Assembly (NCBI RefSeq): GCF_029210485.1
Contig: NZ_JARGET010000026.1
Span: 123,598-187,597 of the forward strand
Source: Hoeflea sp. YIM 152468
GTDB taxonomy: Bacteria > Pseudomonadota > Alphaproteobacteria > Rhizobiales > Rhizobiaceae
Direction of reading: 5' to 3'
Length of the DNA stretch: 64,000 nucleotides
Numbering within the stretch: the first letter of the stretch is position 1; each line of letters begins with the position of its first letter. A program made the position numbers and the translations under genes. The notes beneath the pieces are model-generated. The model made no database searches and was not told the DNA's origin. It worked only from the letters and a program-made list of their open reading frames with translations. Below, in pieces: positions 25,958 through 36,776 of the stretch.

Positions 25958-26257
25958 TCATGCAGCTTGCCTGAACCCCTCATCATCCAGCACGGGGGCT
26001 GGCTGCGCGGGGCTCACCGGAGCCATTCGCAACTCGCGATCATCAAACTGCTTTACAAGATGTTTGATGTCTCCGCGGTAGATGCCGATGTCGCGAAGCA
26101 ACCGGTCATCAAGCGCATCCAGCGCCGCGATCATCTTGCGGCGTCTCCACCTGCGGAGAACAAGCCGGAACAACCTGCGGAAGATTGCCAGCCGTGCGCG
26201 CGGCTCTTGAGGCTTGAAATTGGGATCGAGCATTTGGCGTGTGAGATAAATGGACAT
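25958..26257 (-). CDS. DUF1127 family small basic protein
   Basis: A 99-aa protein with the DUF1127 core LFRLVLRRWRRRKMIAALDA then LDDRLLRDIGIYRGDIKHLV. DUF1127 proteins are short arginine-rich alphaproteobacterial proteins; some bind RNA and affect phosphate or carbon metabolism and sRNA turnover. The start is the ATG at 26257, with GGAGG 6 nt before it; the longer open frame to 26395 adds unrelated sequence. The C-terminal 25 residues are an extra proline-rich tail. Confidence 0.85.
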   Translation of the reverse strand: MSIYLTRQMLDPNFKPQEPRARLAIFRRLFRLVLRRWRRRKMIAALDALDDRLLRDIGIYRGDIKHLVKQFDDRELRMAPVSPAQPAPVLDDEGFRQAA

Positions 26258-27461
26258 GATATCCTCCAGTCCTGAATGGCTGAAACCGGGACACAGCATT
26301 GCAGGCCAGCGCAGGAGGAACGGATACCCGTCATCACTGCCGCAGGGCGCGCAATTGCCTTTGTCATGTAGTGTGATCGTTATGAGATCGGGCAAAACCC
26401 CGAGACATGGACAGGCGCAATACGCCCGGCCCGCTCGGGGCTACCGGCGGTTCAGGAGTTGTCCTGCTGAAAGCAAGAACTTCTTATGAAGTCTGAACAT
26501 CATCATGCATAGGATCTGGCCATCGAATTGCGGTCTTTCAATGGCGCAAAATCGAGTTGCGGCTTTACGTCACAGGAGATGGTGCTGCTGACCCAAATCC
26601 AGCGATCCAGGCCCTGCGAGGCACTCAATCACTTCCGACAATTGACTAACGCATGCCCCGTACCTAGCTATAGAGTCATGTTGGCACACGTTGATCAGAT
26701 TCGGTTTCTCCTGCTGATCCGCTCTCTTTTCGGGACGGATTAGGTAGATCACTGCCTGCCACATTTCCGGGACCCGTCTGCTTATCGTGAGAATGACCAC
26801 CTGACGACCTGTTCGGCCGACGAAAGGTATCAGCGGCTCAAGCCTTGCGCGATTTGCGCATCTTGAGCTTGGCTTTGCCCGGCGGCCGTGGACGGCGCAG
26901 CCTCACTCGATCCGCAACGGAAACGGGTTCATCACAGAGTAATTTCAGTCTGCCGCCAAGCCGCGGCCTGCCATATTTGCGAGAAAAAATTGTTGCCTCA
27001 GTCAGAAGCGATCACAACACAGTGCCCGATGCAGGGCGTGAGCCGCATCAGCAGGGTGGATCTCTCATCCATCAAACAAGGCGAGTGCGATGGCGTGACG
27101 ACCGGTCCGGTCTCAGCCGGCCTCCTCCCGACCACATTATCGGCGCACATAAGCGCCAAAAAGCCTTGCTGGCCGGCTCCGGTGATTCGCCTGATCGCCG
27201 TGTCCCCCTTGAACCCGGACATGGCAGCTGATCGTGACTGGAACAGACGCAGCAGGTCCAGATCAGCGGCGGCATTGAGCATTGCTGGCACGATCCTTGA
27301 TCGTTGGAGGAACGCGAATTGACCATGCACATACCTGCCTGGGCGGCCGCGACCGCACATGCCGAACCCGAAGGAAGACACCTGTGACCTGACCCGGTCA
27401 TGTAGCTTCCTTCGGGCAAAACAATCCGTGCCACGAACAGCTTATATCCGGAGCAACTCAG
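26258..27461. other. 1.2-kb stretch without a confident gene
   Basis: No frame here has convincing coding character. A leftward open stretch ending near 26840 reads KYGRPRLGGRLKLLCDEP then a basic tail, but has no proper start and may be a gene remnant. A leftward 76-codon frame at 26570-26800 also lacks support. The stretch may hold decayed genes or unrecognised RNAs. Confidence 0.35.
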
Positions 27462-27701
27462 ATGATCCCTTCCATCACCCGCATCAATTGTGCCAACTGC
27501 TATGAAACCCTGCCCCGCGCTGCCTCGCACCGGTGCCCGTTCTGCCGTGCGCCGGTGTCGCAAACCGGTTTCGGCGCCACGAGCGTCTGTCTCCGTTGCA
27601 ATGCCCTTATCCCCCGCGCCCACGCGGGACAATGCCCGTCCTGCACCGTCCCAAGTTTCGCCAGACCCGGCGCGGGGTTGCCGGGAGGTCAGAGGCCATG
27701 A
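27462..27701 (+). CDS. small double zinc-ribbon protein
   Basis: A 79-aa protein with four CXXC knuckles: CANC and CPFC forming a first ribbon, CLRC and CPSC forming a second. It has no membrane span or signal. It overlaps the MscS gene by 4 nt (ATGA), so the two are translated together. Zinc-ribbon partners of membrane channels are often regulators or adaptors, but nothing more specific can be said. Bases are GC-rich and codon use is like its neighbours. Confidence 0.65.
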   Translation: MIPSITRINCANCYETLPRAASHRCPFCRAPVSQTGFGATSVCLRCNALIPRAHAGQCPSCTVPSFARPGAGLPGGQRP

Positions 27702-28657
27702 CCGCGAAGCAGCACATCAGACGCCTGGCCTGGCCAAGTGTCTCCCTGGTTCTCAGCCTGGCCCTCGTGTTGTTCCGCGCCGACCTCACCAGATATTTTG
27801 AACTCGATGAGACGGTTTCGCTCGGCCTGAAAGCCCTGGCATATTTTGCGGCCGCTTGGCTTGTCAGCCGGGTGTTCGCCATGGCCTTGGACAGGGCAGG
27901 GACACGCAGCCGACCCTACCCGCGTTTGCTCAACGACATCATTGCAGCCATCCTCTTTCTGGTCGCGTTCGTCGGAACCACCTCCTTGTTCATGGGACAG
28001 GGCGCATTCGGCGCACTCGCGGGCTCCGGACTCGTGCTCGCTATGCTGGGCTTCGCCATCAGGAACGTCGTGGCCGATACTTTGTCTGGCGTGGCGCTCG
28101 GAATCGAAGGCCCGTTTCGCATCGGCGACTGGGTCGACATTGACGGTCTGGCGCGCGGCAAGGTCGTGGAAATTGGATGGCGCACGACGCGGGTCCTTAC
28201 CCGGGATTCAATGTATCTTATCTTGCCCAACAGCCAGATCGCCCGGCAGCGCATCACCAATTACTCCGCGCCCAAACCCCATTACCGCGCCCAGGTTACC
28301 ATCACGCTCGACCACACGATGCCGATCGAGCAGGCCCGCAAGATTTTGCTTGGTGCCGTGCGTGAGGCGAAACTGATCCAGCACGATCCAGCGCCTGACG
28401 TGCGTGTTTTCGCGTATGAGGATGTCGGCATCATCTATGCCGTGCGTTACTGGTTGTCCCGGTTCGACAGGGATATCGATTGCCGTGATGAAGTGTACGG
28501 TCTCGTTGACGATGCGTTACGCCGCGCTGGGACAACTGCCCCCCGTCGCAGGATAGAACTGATGAATACAGAAACAGCCACTGACGCGGCACGCGCCACT
28601 GATCAGCCACCAGCGATCCTGCACCCGTTTCCCAACGCTCCGATGCCGAAGCCCTGA
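27698..28657 (+). CDS. MscS-family mechanosensitive channel
   Basis: A 319-aa small-conductance mechanosensitive channel, inner membrane. About three or four hydrophobic segments lead to the pore helix GSGLVLAMLGFAIRNVVADT, the beta-domain start GIEGPFRIGDWVDIDGLARG and the cytoplasmic cage (NSQIARQRITNYS). The start is the ATG at 27698, with GGGAGG upstream and ATGA overlap with the zinc-ribbon gene; an earlier in-frame start at 27533 would lie wholly inside that gene. It releases solutes on sudden osmotic downshift. Confidence 0.88.
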   Translation: MTAKQHIRRLAWPSVSLVLSLALVLFRADLTRYFELDETVSLGLKALAYFAAAWLVSRVFAMALDRAGTRSRPYPRLLNDIIAAILFLVAFVGTTSLFMGQGAFGALAGSGLVLAMLGFAIRNVVADTLSGVALGIEGPFRIGDWVDIDGLARGKVVEIGWRTTRVLTRDSMYLILPNSQIARQRITNYSAPKPHYRAQVTITLDHTMPIEQARKILLGAVREAKLIQHDPAPDVRVFAYEDVGIIYAVRYWLSRFDRDIDCRDEVYGLVDDALRRAGTTAPRRRIELMNTETATDAARATDQPPAILHPFPNAPMPKP

Positions 28658-28990
28658 ACTCATCGGCAACTTCACCCCCCGGAACAGGGTAACAAGACGA
28701 TGTATCCCAAATATAAGCAACCTAGCCAGGAAAAGGACTCAAGCTCTCAACACATAATCTGCATTAATCTGCCGGCAATCGGCACTCCGTTACATCAATA
28801 AACCAAATATTTTACTTCAGCACGCACCATTTAGACTAGGCCAAATCAGAACACCTTCCAGTCGATGCGGATTTCTGCCTTTCCATTCCTCCACTGAAGG
28901 ATGGCGGACGCGAAAGCGTCTGTTCGAGCACGGACTCTACATCATATCGCGAATCTGCTATATATTGCCGATTCTATGGAGGTTCATCTG
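28658..28990. other. AT-rich gap with small hairpins
   Basis: This 333-bp stretch is the most AT-rich part of the stress region (around 28740-28860) and probably holds the rhodanese promoter. Two small hairpins are seen: TGCCG/CGGCA near 28770, and GACGC-GAAA-GCGTC at 28907-28920, a GNRA-capped stem 70 bp ahead of the gene. No protein is predicted. Confidence 0.35.
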
Positions 28991-29602
28991 ATGAGACATG
29001 TCGCAATGGGTTTTGTTGCTGTTGGCGTTGCGCTGATGGCGCTTGCAGGCTCGCCCGCCGCCGAGGATCTGGAGGTCGGCATCACATCGGAGATGCAAAG
29101 CGTGACAGTCGAGACCATCGACGGACCGGTGGAGATCCGGCGCATCCAGGATCAGAACCACGAGATCAGGGGTGATTTCGCCAGGACCTCGCGGGCGTGC
29201 CCCCCATTTTGCATCCAGCCATTTACGCCGGCGGAAGGCGTGACGACAATCGGAGAAGTCGAGCTGATCGAAATGCTCAACGACCCGGCCGCGCTGGTCG
29301 TCGACAGCCGTACCGTCGACTGGTTTAAGGGCGGAACGATTCCCGGTGCCATTAATCTGCCATACACCGAGATGGGCGACCGGCTTACCCGGCTTGGCTG
29401 CGAGCCGGATTTCGACGGCTGGGATTGTGCCGAAGCAAAACGCGTGGCCTTGTTCTGCAATGGCCTGTGGTGCGGCCAGTCGCCGACCGCCATTCGCGCA
29501 ATGATCGCCGCAGGCTACCCGGCCGAGCGCATCTTCTACTATCGCGGCGGCATGCAGAGCTGGCGCATTCTCGGCCTCACGGTAACCGGCAAGAACGAAT
29601 AG
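28991..29602 (+). CDS. exported rhodanese-like protein
   Basis: A 203-aa periplasmic protein with a Sec signal (MRHVAMGFVAVGVALMALAG, cleaved near SPAAE). One rhodanese domain (about 90-200) has AALVVDSRTVDWFKGGTIPGA and the active-site loop FCNGLWCGQSPTA, with the catalytic Cys at its start. A CPPFC pair lies just before the domain and may form a disulfide. The ATG at 28991 has GGAGG 9 nt before it. The function is sulfur or redox chemistry in the periplasm; the partner is unknown. Confidence 0.82.
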   Translation: MRHVAMGFVAVGVALMALAGSPAAEDLEVGITSEMQSVTVETIDGPVEIRRIQDQNHEIRGDFARTSRACPPFCIQPFTPAEGVTTIGEVELIEMLNDPAALVVDSRTVDWFKGGTIPGAINLPYTEMGDRLTRLGCEPDFDGWDCAEAKRVALFCNGLWCGQSPTAIRAMIAAGYPAERIFYYRGGMQSWRILGLTVTGKNE

Positions 29603-29667
29603 AGCGTGCAAAACAGGCTTTCAAACGACGGCCTACATGCTGCATCAGTTCATGGCCGCCAGACACT

Positions 29668-30531
29668 TCATTTGCTGCGCATCGGCGGAATTGCAAGCAC
29701 ATCGATCGATGAGCTGAGCAGGACTTTTTCTGTGACGCTGCCGATGAGCAGCTTGGCAAGTCCTGTCCGGCCATGGGTCGAGACCACAATCAAGTCTGCC
29801 TTTTCTGATTCCGCCGCCGTCAGAATCTCGAGATGGGTCACTGCCGCCTCGTAGCGGACCTTTGGCAGGACATTGCCGAGCTTTGCCGTGACGACAAACT
29901 CCTCCAGATCACGTGACGCCGCTTTTTGTTCATCCGCCAGATAACGGTCCCGCTCACCCTTTGGCATGGCGTGCGACATCACAAGCCGCAGCGCCGGCGC
30001 ATTGAAAATATGGAGCAAGGTGTTTCGGGCCTCCTTGCCTATCCCGAGCGCGGGGAAGCGTTGCAACGCATCGCAAGAGCTCTCGGACAGGTCGGTCGTC
30101 TGCATCACGTGCCGATAGCGTCCGGCGGGGGGCGCGTTCACCATCAGCACCGGGCAGCTCACCAGCCGGATAAGACGCTCGGCGGTGGTGCCGATGAAGA
30201 CATCCTTGAGCACCTGTCTGCGGTGCGGACCGATCACCAGCAGATCCGGCCTCATGTTTTCAACCGCCTCGATGATCCCGGCGAAGGGTGACGCCAGGAC
30301 AACATGCGATTCGCACTCGACGCCATCGACCTCCAGCAGCGTTGCAGCCATCTGCTGCAACAGGGTTGAAGCGGCGGCGTGCTCGGCATCGACAATGCGT
30401 CGCGGGTGATCGTCATCAACGACATGGATGAGTGTGATGGTGGCCCCAAACTGCCGCGCAAGCAACGTCGCGCGCCTCAGCGCCCTGTCCGACCGCTCGG
30501 AAAAATCCGTTGCAACCATGAGTTTCTTCAT
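29668..30531 (-). CDS. tandem-domain universal stress protein
   Basis: A 287-aa cytoplasmic protein with two UspA domains (about 1-140 and 145-287). The second has the ATP-binding loop THGRTGLAKLLIGSVTE; in the first the matching loop is GPHRRQVLKDVFIGTTA, which has lost the GXXG pattern. So only the second half probably binds ATP. Such proteins act under oxygen or nutrient stress. Another single-domain Usp lies 286 bp upstream. Confidence 0.88.
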   Translation of the reverse strand: MKKLMVATDFSERSDRALRRATLLARQFGATITLIHVVDDDHPRRIVDAEHAAASTLLQQMAATLLEVDGVECESHVVLASPFAGIIEAVENMRPDLLVIGPHRRQVLKDVFIGTTAERLIRLVSCPVLMVNAPPAGRYRHVMQTTDLSESSCDALQRFPALGIGKEARNTLLHIFNAPALRLVMSHAMPKGERDRYLADEQKAASRDLEEFVVTAKLGNVLPKVRYEAAVTHLEILTAAESEKADLIVVSTHGRTGLAKLLIGSVTEKVLLSSSIDVLAIPPMRSK

Positions 30532-30817
30532 CGCATCAAATCCTTCTGCGGTGGTCTCTCCAGCCGCGTCATCTCAGCAAGGCTACACCACGTCACACCC
30601 TGTCCCAGTCTGCCTTCCACATCTGTATTACGCTAGTATAACCCGAACTTGACAAACAGGGGCTAGCGACCCTGCGAACGACGTCAGCCGCTCCCGGTGA
30701 TCGCCGTCAGTCTCAGGGGCTGACGTGGCCACCCGGTGTAGAAGCAAAGTTTGAAATCTGCACGCGATCAGCCTTGGCCAGAAAGAGCCGTGCCGCTCAT
30801 CGTTCTGCCCGACTGTC

Positions 30818-31225
30818 TCAATGGACGATTGTCACCGGGCATGCGGATTTTCTCAGTACTTCCTGAGACACAGAGCCGATCAAAAAGGATTTGAAGCCAC
30901 CCTTTCCCGACGCGCCCATCACGATAAGGTCCGCACCCTTGTCGATGGCAACGTCCACAATCTTGAAGGCAGCGTCCCTGGATTTCTCCAGAATGAAGTT
31001 TCGCGCCGGGTCACCTGCTGCCAGAACAATCTCTCTTGCCTTGTCCTGAATTGCCTTGACCTCCTCCTCAGTGAGGAAATCATAAATACCCTTGCGGCTC
31101 ACGATAAACTCGCGAATGATGAGTATCGAAAGTTGCGCTCCAACCGCTTTCGCCAGCGTGGCGGCATGTTCCAGTGCACGGTAGGATGGCTCCGAGCCAT
31201 CGATTGCAGCCATAATATGCTTCAT
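30818..31225 (-). CDS. single-domain universal stress protein
   Basis: A 135-aa UspA-type protein. The start MKHIMAAIDGSEPSYRALEH and the nucleotide loop MGASGKGGFKSFLIGSVSQ (GXXG-X6-GS, the ATP-binding type) are clear, and it ends ACPVTIVH. An FNR/FixK-like box lies about 75 bp upstream of the start, suggesting induction at low oxygen, as seen for many rhizobial usp genes. Confidence 0.9.
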   Translation of the reverse strand: MKHIMAAIDGSEPSYRALEHAATLAKAVGAQLSILIIREFIVSRKGIYDFLTEEEVKAIQDKAREIVLAAGDPARNFILEKSRDAAFKIVDVAIDKGADLIVMGASGKGGFKSFLIGSVSQEVLRKSACPVTIVH

Positions 31226-31588
31226 TCTGGTGTTCTCCGGTGTTTCAGATCCGATGCGAGATCATCTCAATCTAACCCTGCTGAGCGGGGTAAGATTTGA
31301 TTTGGAACAAAGCACGCAGCGTTGCCTGGATCCTGCGCAAGCAGGATGACCCAGCAATCCCCCAGGTTGCGGCAATCTACACTTTGTCCGCTGTCGACGG
31401 GCGTGGCGCGGCAAGGATCGGCGCAAGGGTTGCCTTCGGTTTCAAACCCCTGATCGCCACCATGCCTTTACCGCGCCTGTGGCACACGACAGCGCCGCGC
31501 ACCCAGTTGGATGCGCGGCGCTGAAACGTTTCAGCAAGAGGCAGGCAGATTACTGCCGCTCAAACCAACCCGTTGAATGCGACCTGTA
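31226..31588. other. gap between usp and katA, with terminator-like hairpin
   Basis: A 10-bp perfect stem, AGCGCCGCGC (31491-31500) and GCGCGGCGCT (31513-31522), with a 12-nt loop, is followed by the palindrome CTGAAACGTTTCAG. It lies 67 bp after the leftward catalase stop and is probably its terminator, despite lacking a T-tract. A rightward 75-codon frame here is not convincing. Confidence 0.4.
31297..31310. promoter_or_regulatory. FNR/FixK-like box
   Basis: TTGAT-TTGG-AACAA differs at one base from the FNR/FixK consensus TTGAT-N4-ATCAA. It is 72-85 bp upstream of the leftward universal stress protein start. The match is seen; regulation is inferred. Confidence 0.4.
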
Positions 31589-33061
31589 TCAGGCGGCGGC
31601 ACCAGCCCGGACACGTTCCTCGATACGGCGCCCGACATCCGGATCGATGCTCTTCCAGTAATCGAATGCCCGCTCCAGCACTGGGGAGCGCACGCCGCCA
31701 AGCAGAGCGCCGCTGACCGTTTCAACCAGTTTGGCGCGCTGATCGTCATTAAAGACTTCGCGGACCAGGATACCCGGCTGGGTAAAATCGTCGTCGTCGG
31801 GACGAAGCGTATACGCGCTGCGAACCATCTCGCCGTCCGTTTCCCACCTGTCCTCGGCAGGACCGGTCTCGTCCGCCCAGCTCCGGTCGCCGCTGTTGGG
31901 CGCATAGACCGGTGCATTGCCGCTGTGTTCATAGGCCATCTGGCCATCGAACATATAGGTGTTGACCTTCACCTTCGGGCGGTTGACCGGCAACTGATGG
32001 AAATTTGTCCCAATCCGGTTGCGCTGCGCATCATTATAGGCAAAGGCGCGGCCAAGCAGCATCTTGTCCGGCGACAGGCCAATTCCCGGCACGGTATTGC
32101 CCGGCGAGAACGCAGCCTGTTCGATTTGCGCGAAGAAGTTCTCCGGGTTGCGGTTGAGTGTCATGGTGCCGACTTCGATCAACGGATAGTCCGCATGAGG
32201 CCAGGTCTTGGTCAGATCGAACGGGTTGATGCGATAGGTCTTGGCCTCGGCATAAGGCATGACCTGGACCGACATGGTCCAGACAGGATGTTCACCGCGC
32301 GCAATCGCATCGAACAGGTCACGGCGATGGAAATCGGCGTCCGCCCCTGACATTGCCGAGGCTTCCTGGTTGGTGAAGAACTCCATGCCCTGATGGGTGT
32401 GGAAATGGTATTTCACCCAGAATTTCTCGCCCGCGGCATTGATCCACATATAGGTGTGCGAACCATAGCCATTCATGTTGCGCCATGTCCGCGGCAGACC
32501 GCGCTGCCCCATCAGATAGGTTACCTGGTGGGCCGATTCGGGGTTGTTGGTCCAGAAATCCCATTGCATGTGGTTGTCGCGGAGGCCGGAGTCGGGCAGG
32601 CGTTTCTGGCTGCGGATGAAATGTGGAAATTTCATCGGATCGCGAACGAAGAAGATCGGCGTGTTGTTTCCGACCAGGTCGTAATTGCCTTCGTCGGTGT
32701 AAAACTTGAGCGAGAAGCCGCGGACATCCCGCCAGGTGTCGGGGCTGCCGGACTCCCCTGCCACGGTAGAAAACCGCGCCAGCATATCCGTGGATGCGCC
32801 CTTCTGGAACAAGGACGCCTTGGTGTAGGCAGAAACGTCCGCAGTTGTCTTGAACACCCCGAAGGCGCCCGAGCCCTTCGCATGCGGCTGGCGCTCCGGA
32901 ACCTTCTCACGGTTAAAATGCGCCATTTGCTCGAGAAAGTGGACATCGTGCAACACGATTGGGCCATCGGGGCCGATCGTCAGAGAGTTGCGATCACTTG
33001 CCGCCGGAGCACCGGTGCTCATCGTTGAGCCAGTACCGTGCTTCTTGTCTTTATCTGTCAT
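31589..33061 (-). CDS. katA: monofunctional haem catalase (small-subunit type)
   Basis: A 490-aa catalase that splits hydrogen peroxide. Seen are the N-terminal distal site [21 protein letters not shown] with [18 protein letters not shown], and the proximal haem-Tyr segment [20 protein letters not shown]. Length and motifs fit clade 3 small-subunit catalases. The start is the ATG at 33061 ([16 protein letters not shown] upstream), not the one 11 codons earlier. It is a single gene divergent from a small unknown gene. Confidence 0.94.
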   Translation of the reverse strand: MTDKDKKHGTGSTMSTGAPAASDRNSLTIGPDGPIVLHDVHFLEQMAHFNREKVPERQPHAKGSGAFGVFKTTADVSAYTKASLFQKGASTDMLARFSTVAGESGSPDTWRDVRGFSLKFYTDEGNYDLVGNNTPIFFVRDPMKFPHFIRSQKRLPDSGLRDNHMQWDFWTNNPESAHQVTYLMGQRGLPRTWRNMNGYGSHTYMWINAAGEKFWVKYHFHTHQGMEFFTNQEASAMSGADADFHRRDLFDAIARGEHPVWTMSVQVMPYAEAKTYRINPFDLTKTWPHADYPLIEVGTMTLNRNPENFFAQIEQAAFSPGNTVPGIGLSPDKMLLGRAFAYNDAQRNRIGTNFHQLPVNRPKVKVNTYMFDGQMAYEHSGNAPVYAPNSGDRSWADETGPAEDRWETDGEMVRSAYTLRPDDDDFTQPGILVREVFNDDQRAKLVETVSGALLGGVRSPVLERAFDYWKSIDPDVGRRIEERVRAGAAA

Positions 33062-33443
33062 GTCCGTTTCTCCATTACGCTTAATGCCACGCATCGTTCA
33101 TCGGCACCATCGGGTGCCGTTCTCTTGAAGGTAGTAAGGCCATCCACCTTTGCCAAGGGTACCAGATACCATGCCCGGCACGTGTCCGGAATAGCCACCT
33201 GTTGTTCACATCGCAATCGCTGCAATGTGCCGCATCACCCCAGTCTCATGCGATGGCGATGCTGTGACCGGGCTTTGTCAGCCATGTCTGGTGTGAGTGA
33301 TACCCGCCACCGAAACACCAGGCTTCCCGCCGCCGTGTGCAAGTTGCTTGCCGGCTCTAAGATTACACCCTAGGTTGATCTTACCTGTGTGCACCGCGCG
33401 ACGGTGGCCAGGCGCGGTTTTCTCAACAAAGAGAGGATACATC
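33062..33443. other. divergent promoter region, nothing further identified
   Basis: 382 bp between the leftward catalase and the rightward 77-aa gene. It must hold both promoters, but I see no clear peroxide-regulator site or hairpin. Confidence 0.35.
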
Positions 33444-33677
33444 ATGTCAACCTGGCTCCCAAGCCTCATCACCGAGACCCCGCAAGACGGGTATGATCTG
33501 GCCGTCAAACTGTCACGTGTCGCTGTCAAGCTGACGCAACCCGACCCGGCAGCCCGCGAGCGCATGCGCCCGGTCTACGCCGAAGATGCCGACTCGCTGA
33601 TCGCAGTCAGCCAGGTCGTCGCCACCCATTTTGCCACGGTTGCAGCCGCCAATGGCTATTGGAAGGGTGCACCGTAA
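33444..33677 (+). CDS. small hypothetical protein
   Basis: A 77-aa soluble, helical protein (MSTWLPSLITETPQDGYDL, then RERMRPVYAEDADSLIAV). It has GAGAGG before the ATG. I do not recognise a family. It is divergent from katA and converges on gdhA. It has no cysteines, signal or membrane span. Confidence 0.55.
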   Translation: MSTWLPSLITETPQDGYDLAVKLSRVAVKLTQPDPAARERMRPVYAEDADSLIAVSQVVATHFATVAAANGYWKGAP

Positions 33678-33743
33678 CACCGCTGGTAATTCCTGCGCCA
33701 TTCGCGACACAACCGCCACCCGCATGCGGCGGCTGGCCCTCGT

Positions 33744-35619
<1,876 letters not shown>

Positions 35620-36714
35620 ATGGATCGTCGGTCTTTTATTCGTAACGCAGGGGTTGTGGGAGTGGGCGCCGTTGCGACCAGCCTGGCGGCTCCCGCAATC
35701 GCCCAAGGCAACATCACCTGGCGAATGGTCACAACCTGGCCAAAGAATTTTCCCGGTCTGGGTGTTGGCGCACAGCGCCTCGCCGATCGCATCACGACCG
35801 CGTCAGGCGGCCGGCTGACGGTTCAGGTCTATTCCGCCGGCGAGTTGGTTCCGCCACTCCAGTCTCTGGACGCCGTGATCGACGGCACTGCGGAAATGAG
35901 CCATGGCGCGGCCTATTACTGGCAGAACAAGTCACCTGCCCTGTCTTTCTTTACAGGCGTTCCCTACGGCATGACCACACCCGAATTGACGGCCTGGGTC
36001 CGCTATATGGGCGGTCAGGAAATCTGGGACGAGATCTATGACCAGTTCGGCGTGCAGGGCTTCTTGTCGGGCAACACCGGCACACAGACCGGTGGCTGGT
36101 TCCGCGACGAGTTGAAAAGTCTCGAAGACGTCAAGGGCATCCGGTTCCGCACGCCGGGCCTGGGTGGTCAGGTCTGGGAAAAGCTCGGCGCCACTGTTAC
36201 CAACATGGCCGCAGGCGAGATTTTCCAGGCGTTGCAGTCCGGTACACTCGATGCGGCCGAATTCGTCGGCCCCTACAACGATCTGGCGCTCGGCTTTTAC
36301 CAGGTCGCCAAGAACTACTACATGCCGTCTTTTGTTGAAGCGGGTCTGGCGACTGAACTTGTCGTCGACAAGAAGAAGTACCAGGAACTGCCTGCGGATC
36401 TTCAGGCGATCATCCGCGACATCTCCCAGGCGGAATATGATCAGGTCTCATCCGACTTCATCGCCAACGACCCGCGCGCGCTCAAGACGCTGGTCGACGA
36501 TCATGGCGTGATCGTGCGCAACTTCCCCGACGACATCATGGAAGCGGGCGCCAAGGCGTCGGTCGAAGTGATCGAAGCACTGCGCAACAGCGATGATCCA
36601 CTGGTCAAGAAGACGGCAGAGAGCTTCATCGAAGCGATGAACCTGGTGCGCATCCGCACTGAAAAGATCGACGCGCCTTATGTGTCGGCGCGCGAAAAGT
36701 ACCTCAAGTACTGA
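35620..36714 (+). CDS. TRAP binding protein, 2-oxoacid (TakP) type
   Basis: A 364-aa periplasmic binding protein with a twin-arginine signal (MDRRSFIRNAGVVGVGAVAT, cleaved near AIAQG). The mature part (NITWRMVTTWPKNFPG, FSAGELVPP-like YSAGELVPPLQSLDAV, GAAYYWQNKSPALSFF, GIRFRTPGLGGQVW) matches the TakP group that binds pyruvate and other 2-oxo monocarboxylates, with Ca or Na at the site. GGAGGA precedes the ATG. The permease genes lie just downstream on the other strand, converging, which is an unusual arrangement for a TRAP set. Confidence 0.88.
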   Translation: MDRRSFIRNAGVVGVGAVATSLAAPAIAQGNITWRMVTTWPKNFPGLGVGAQRLADRITTASGGRLTVQVYSAGELVPPLQSLDAVIDGTAEMSHGAAYYWQNKSPALSFFTGVPYGMTTPELTAWVRYMGGQEIWDEIYDQFGVQGFLSGNTGTQTGGWFRDELKSLEDVKGIRFRTPGLGGQVWEKLGATVTNMAAGEIFQALQSGTLDAAEFVGPYNDLALGFYQVAKNYYMPSFVEAGLATELVVDKKKYQELPADLQAIIRDISQAEYDQVSSDFIANDPRALKTLVDDHGVIVRNFPDDIMEAGAKASVEVIEALRNSDDPLVKKTAESFIEAMNLVRIRTEKIDAPYVSAREKYLKY

Positions 36715-36739
36715 AGATCAAAGCTCAGCGAAGCAATCA

Positions 36740-36773
36740 GGGCCCGGTGCAAAACACCGGGCCCGTTTTTTTT
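36740..36773 (+). terminator. intrinsic terminator
   Basis: A perfect 10-bp GC-rich stem (GGGCCCGGTG/CACCGGGCCC), loop CAAAA, then a run of eight T at 36766-36773. It is 25 bp after the TakP-type gene stop. This is the clearest Rho-independent terminator in the window. Confidence 0.93.
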
Positions 36774-36776
36774 GGC

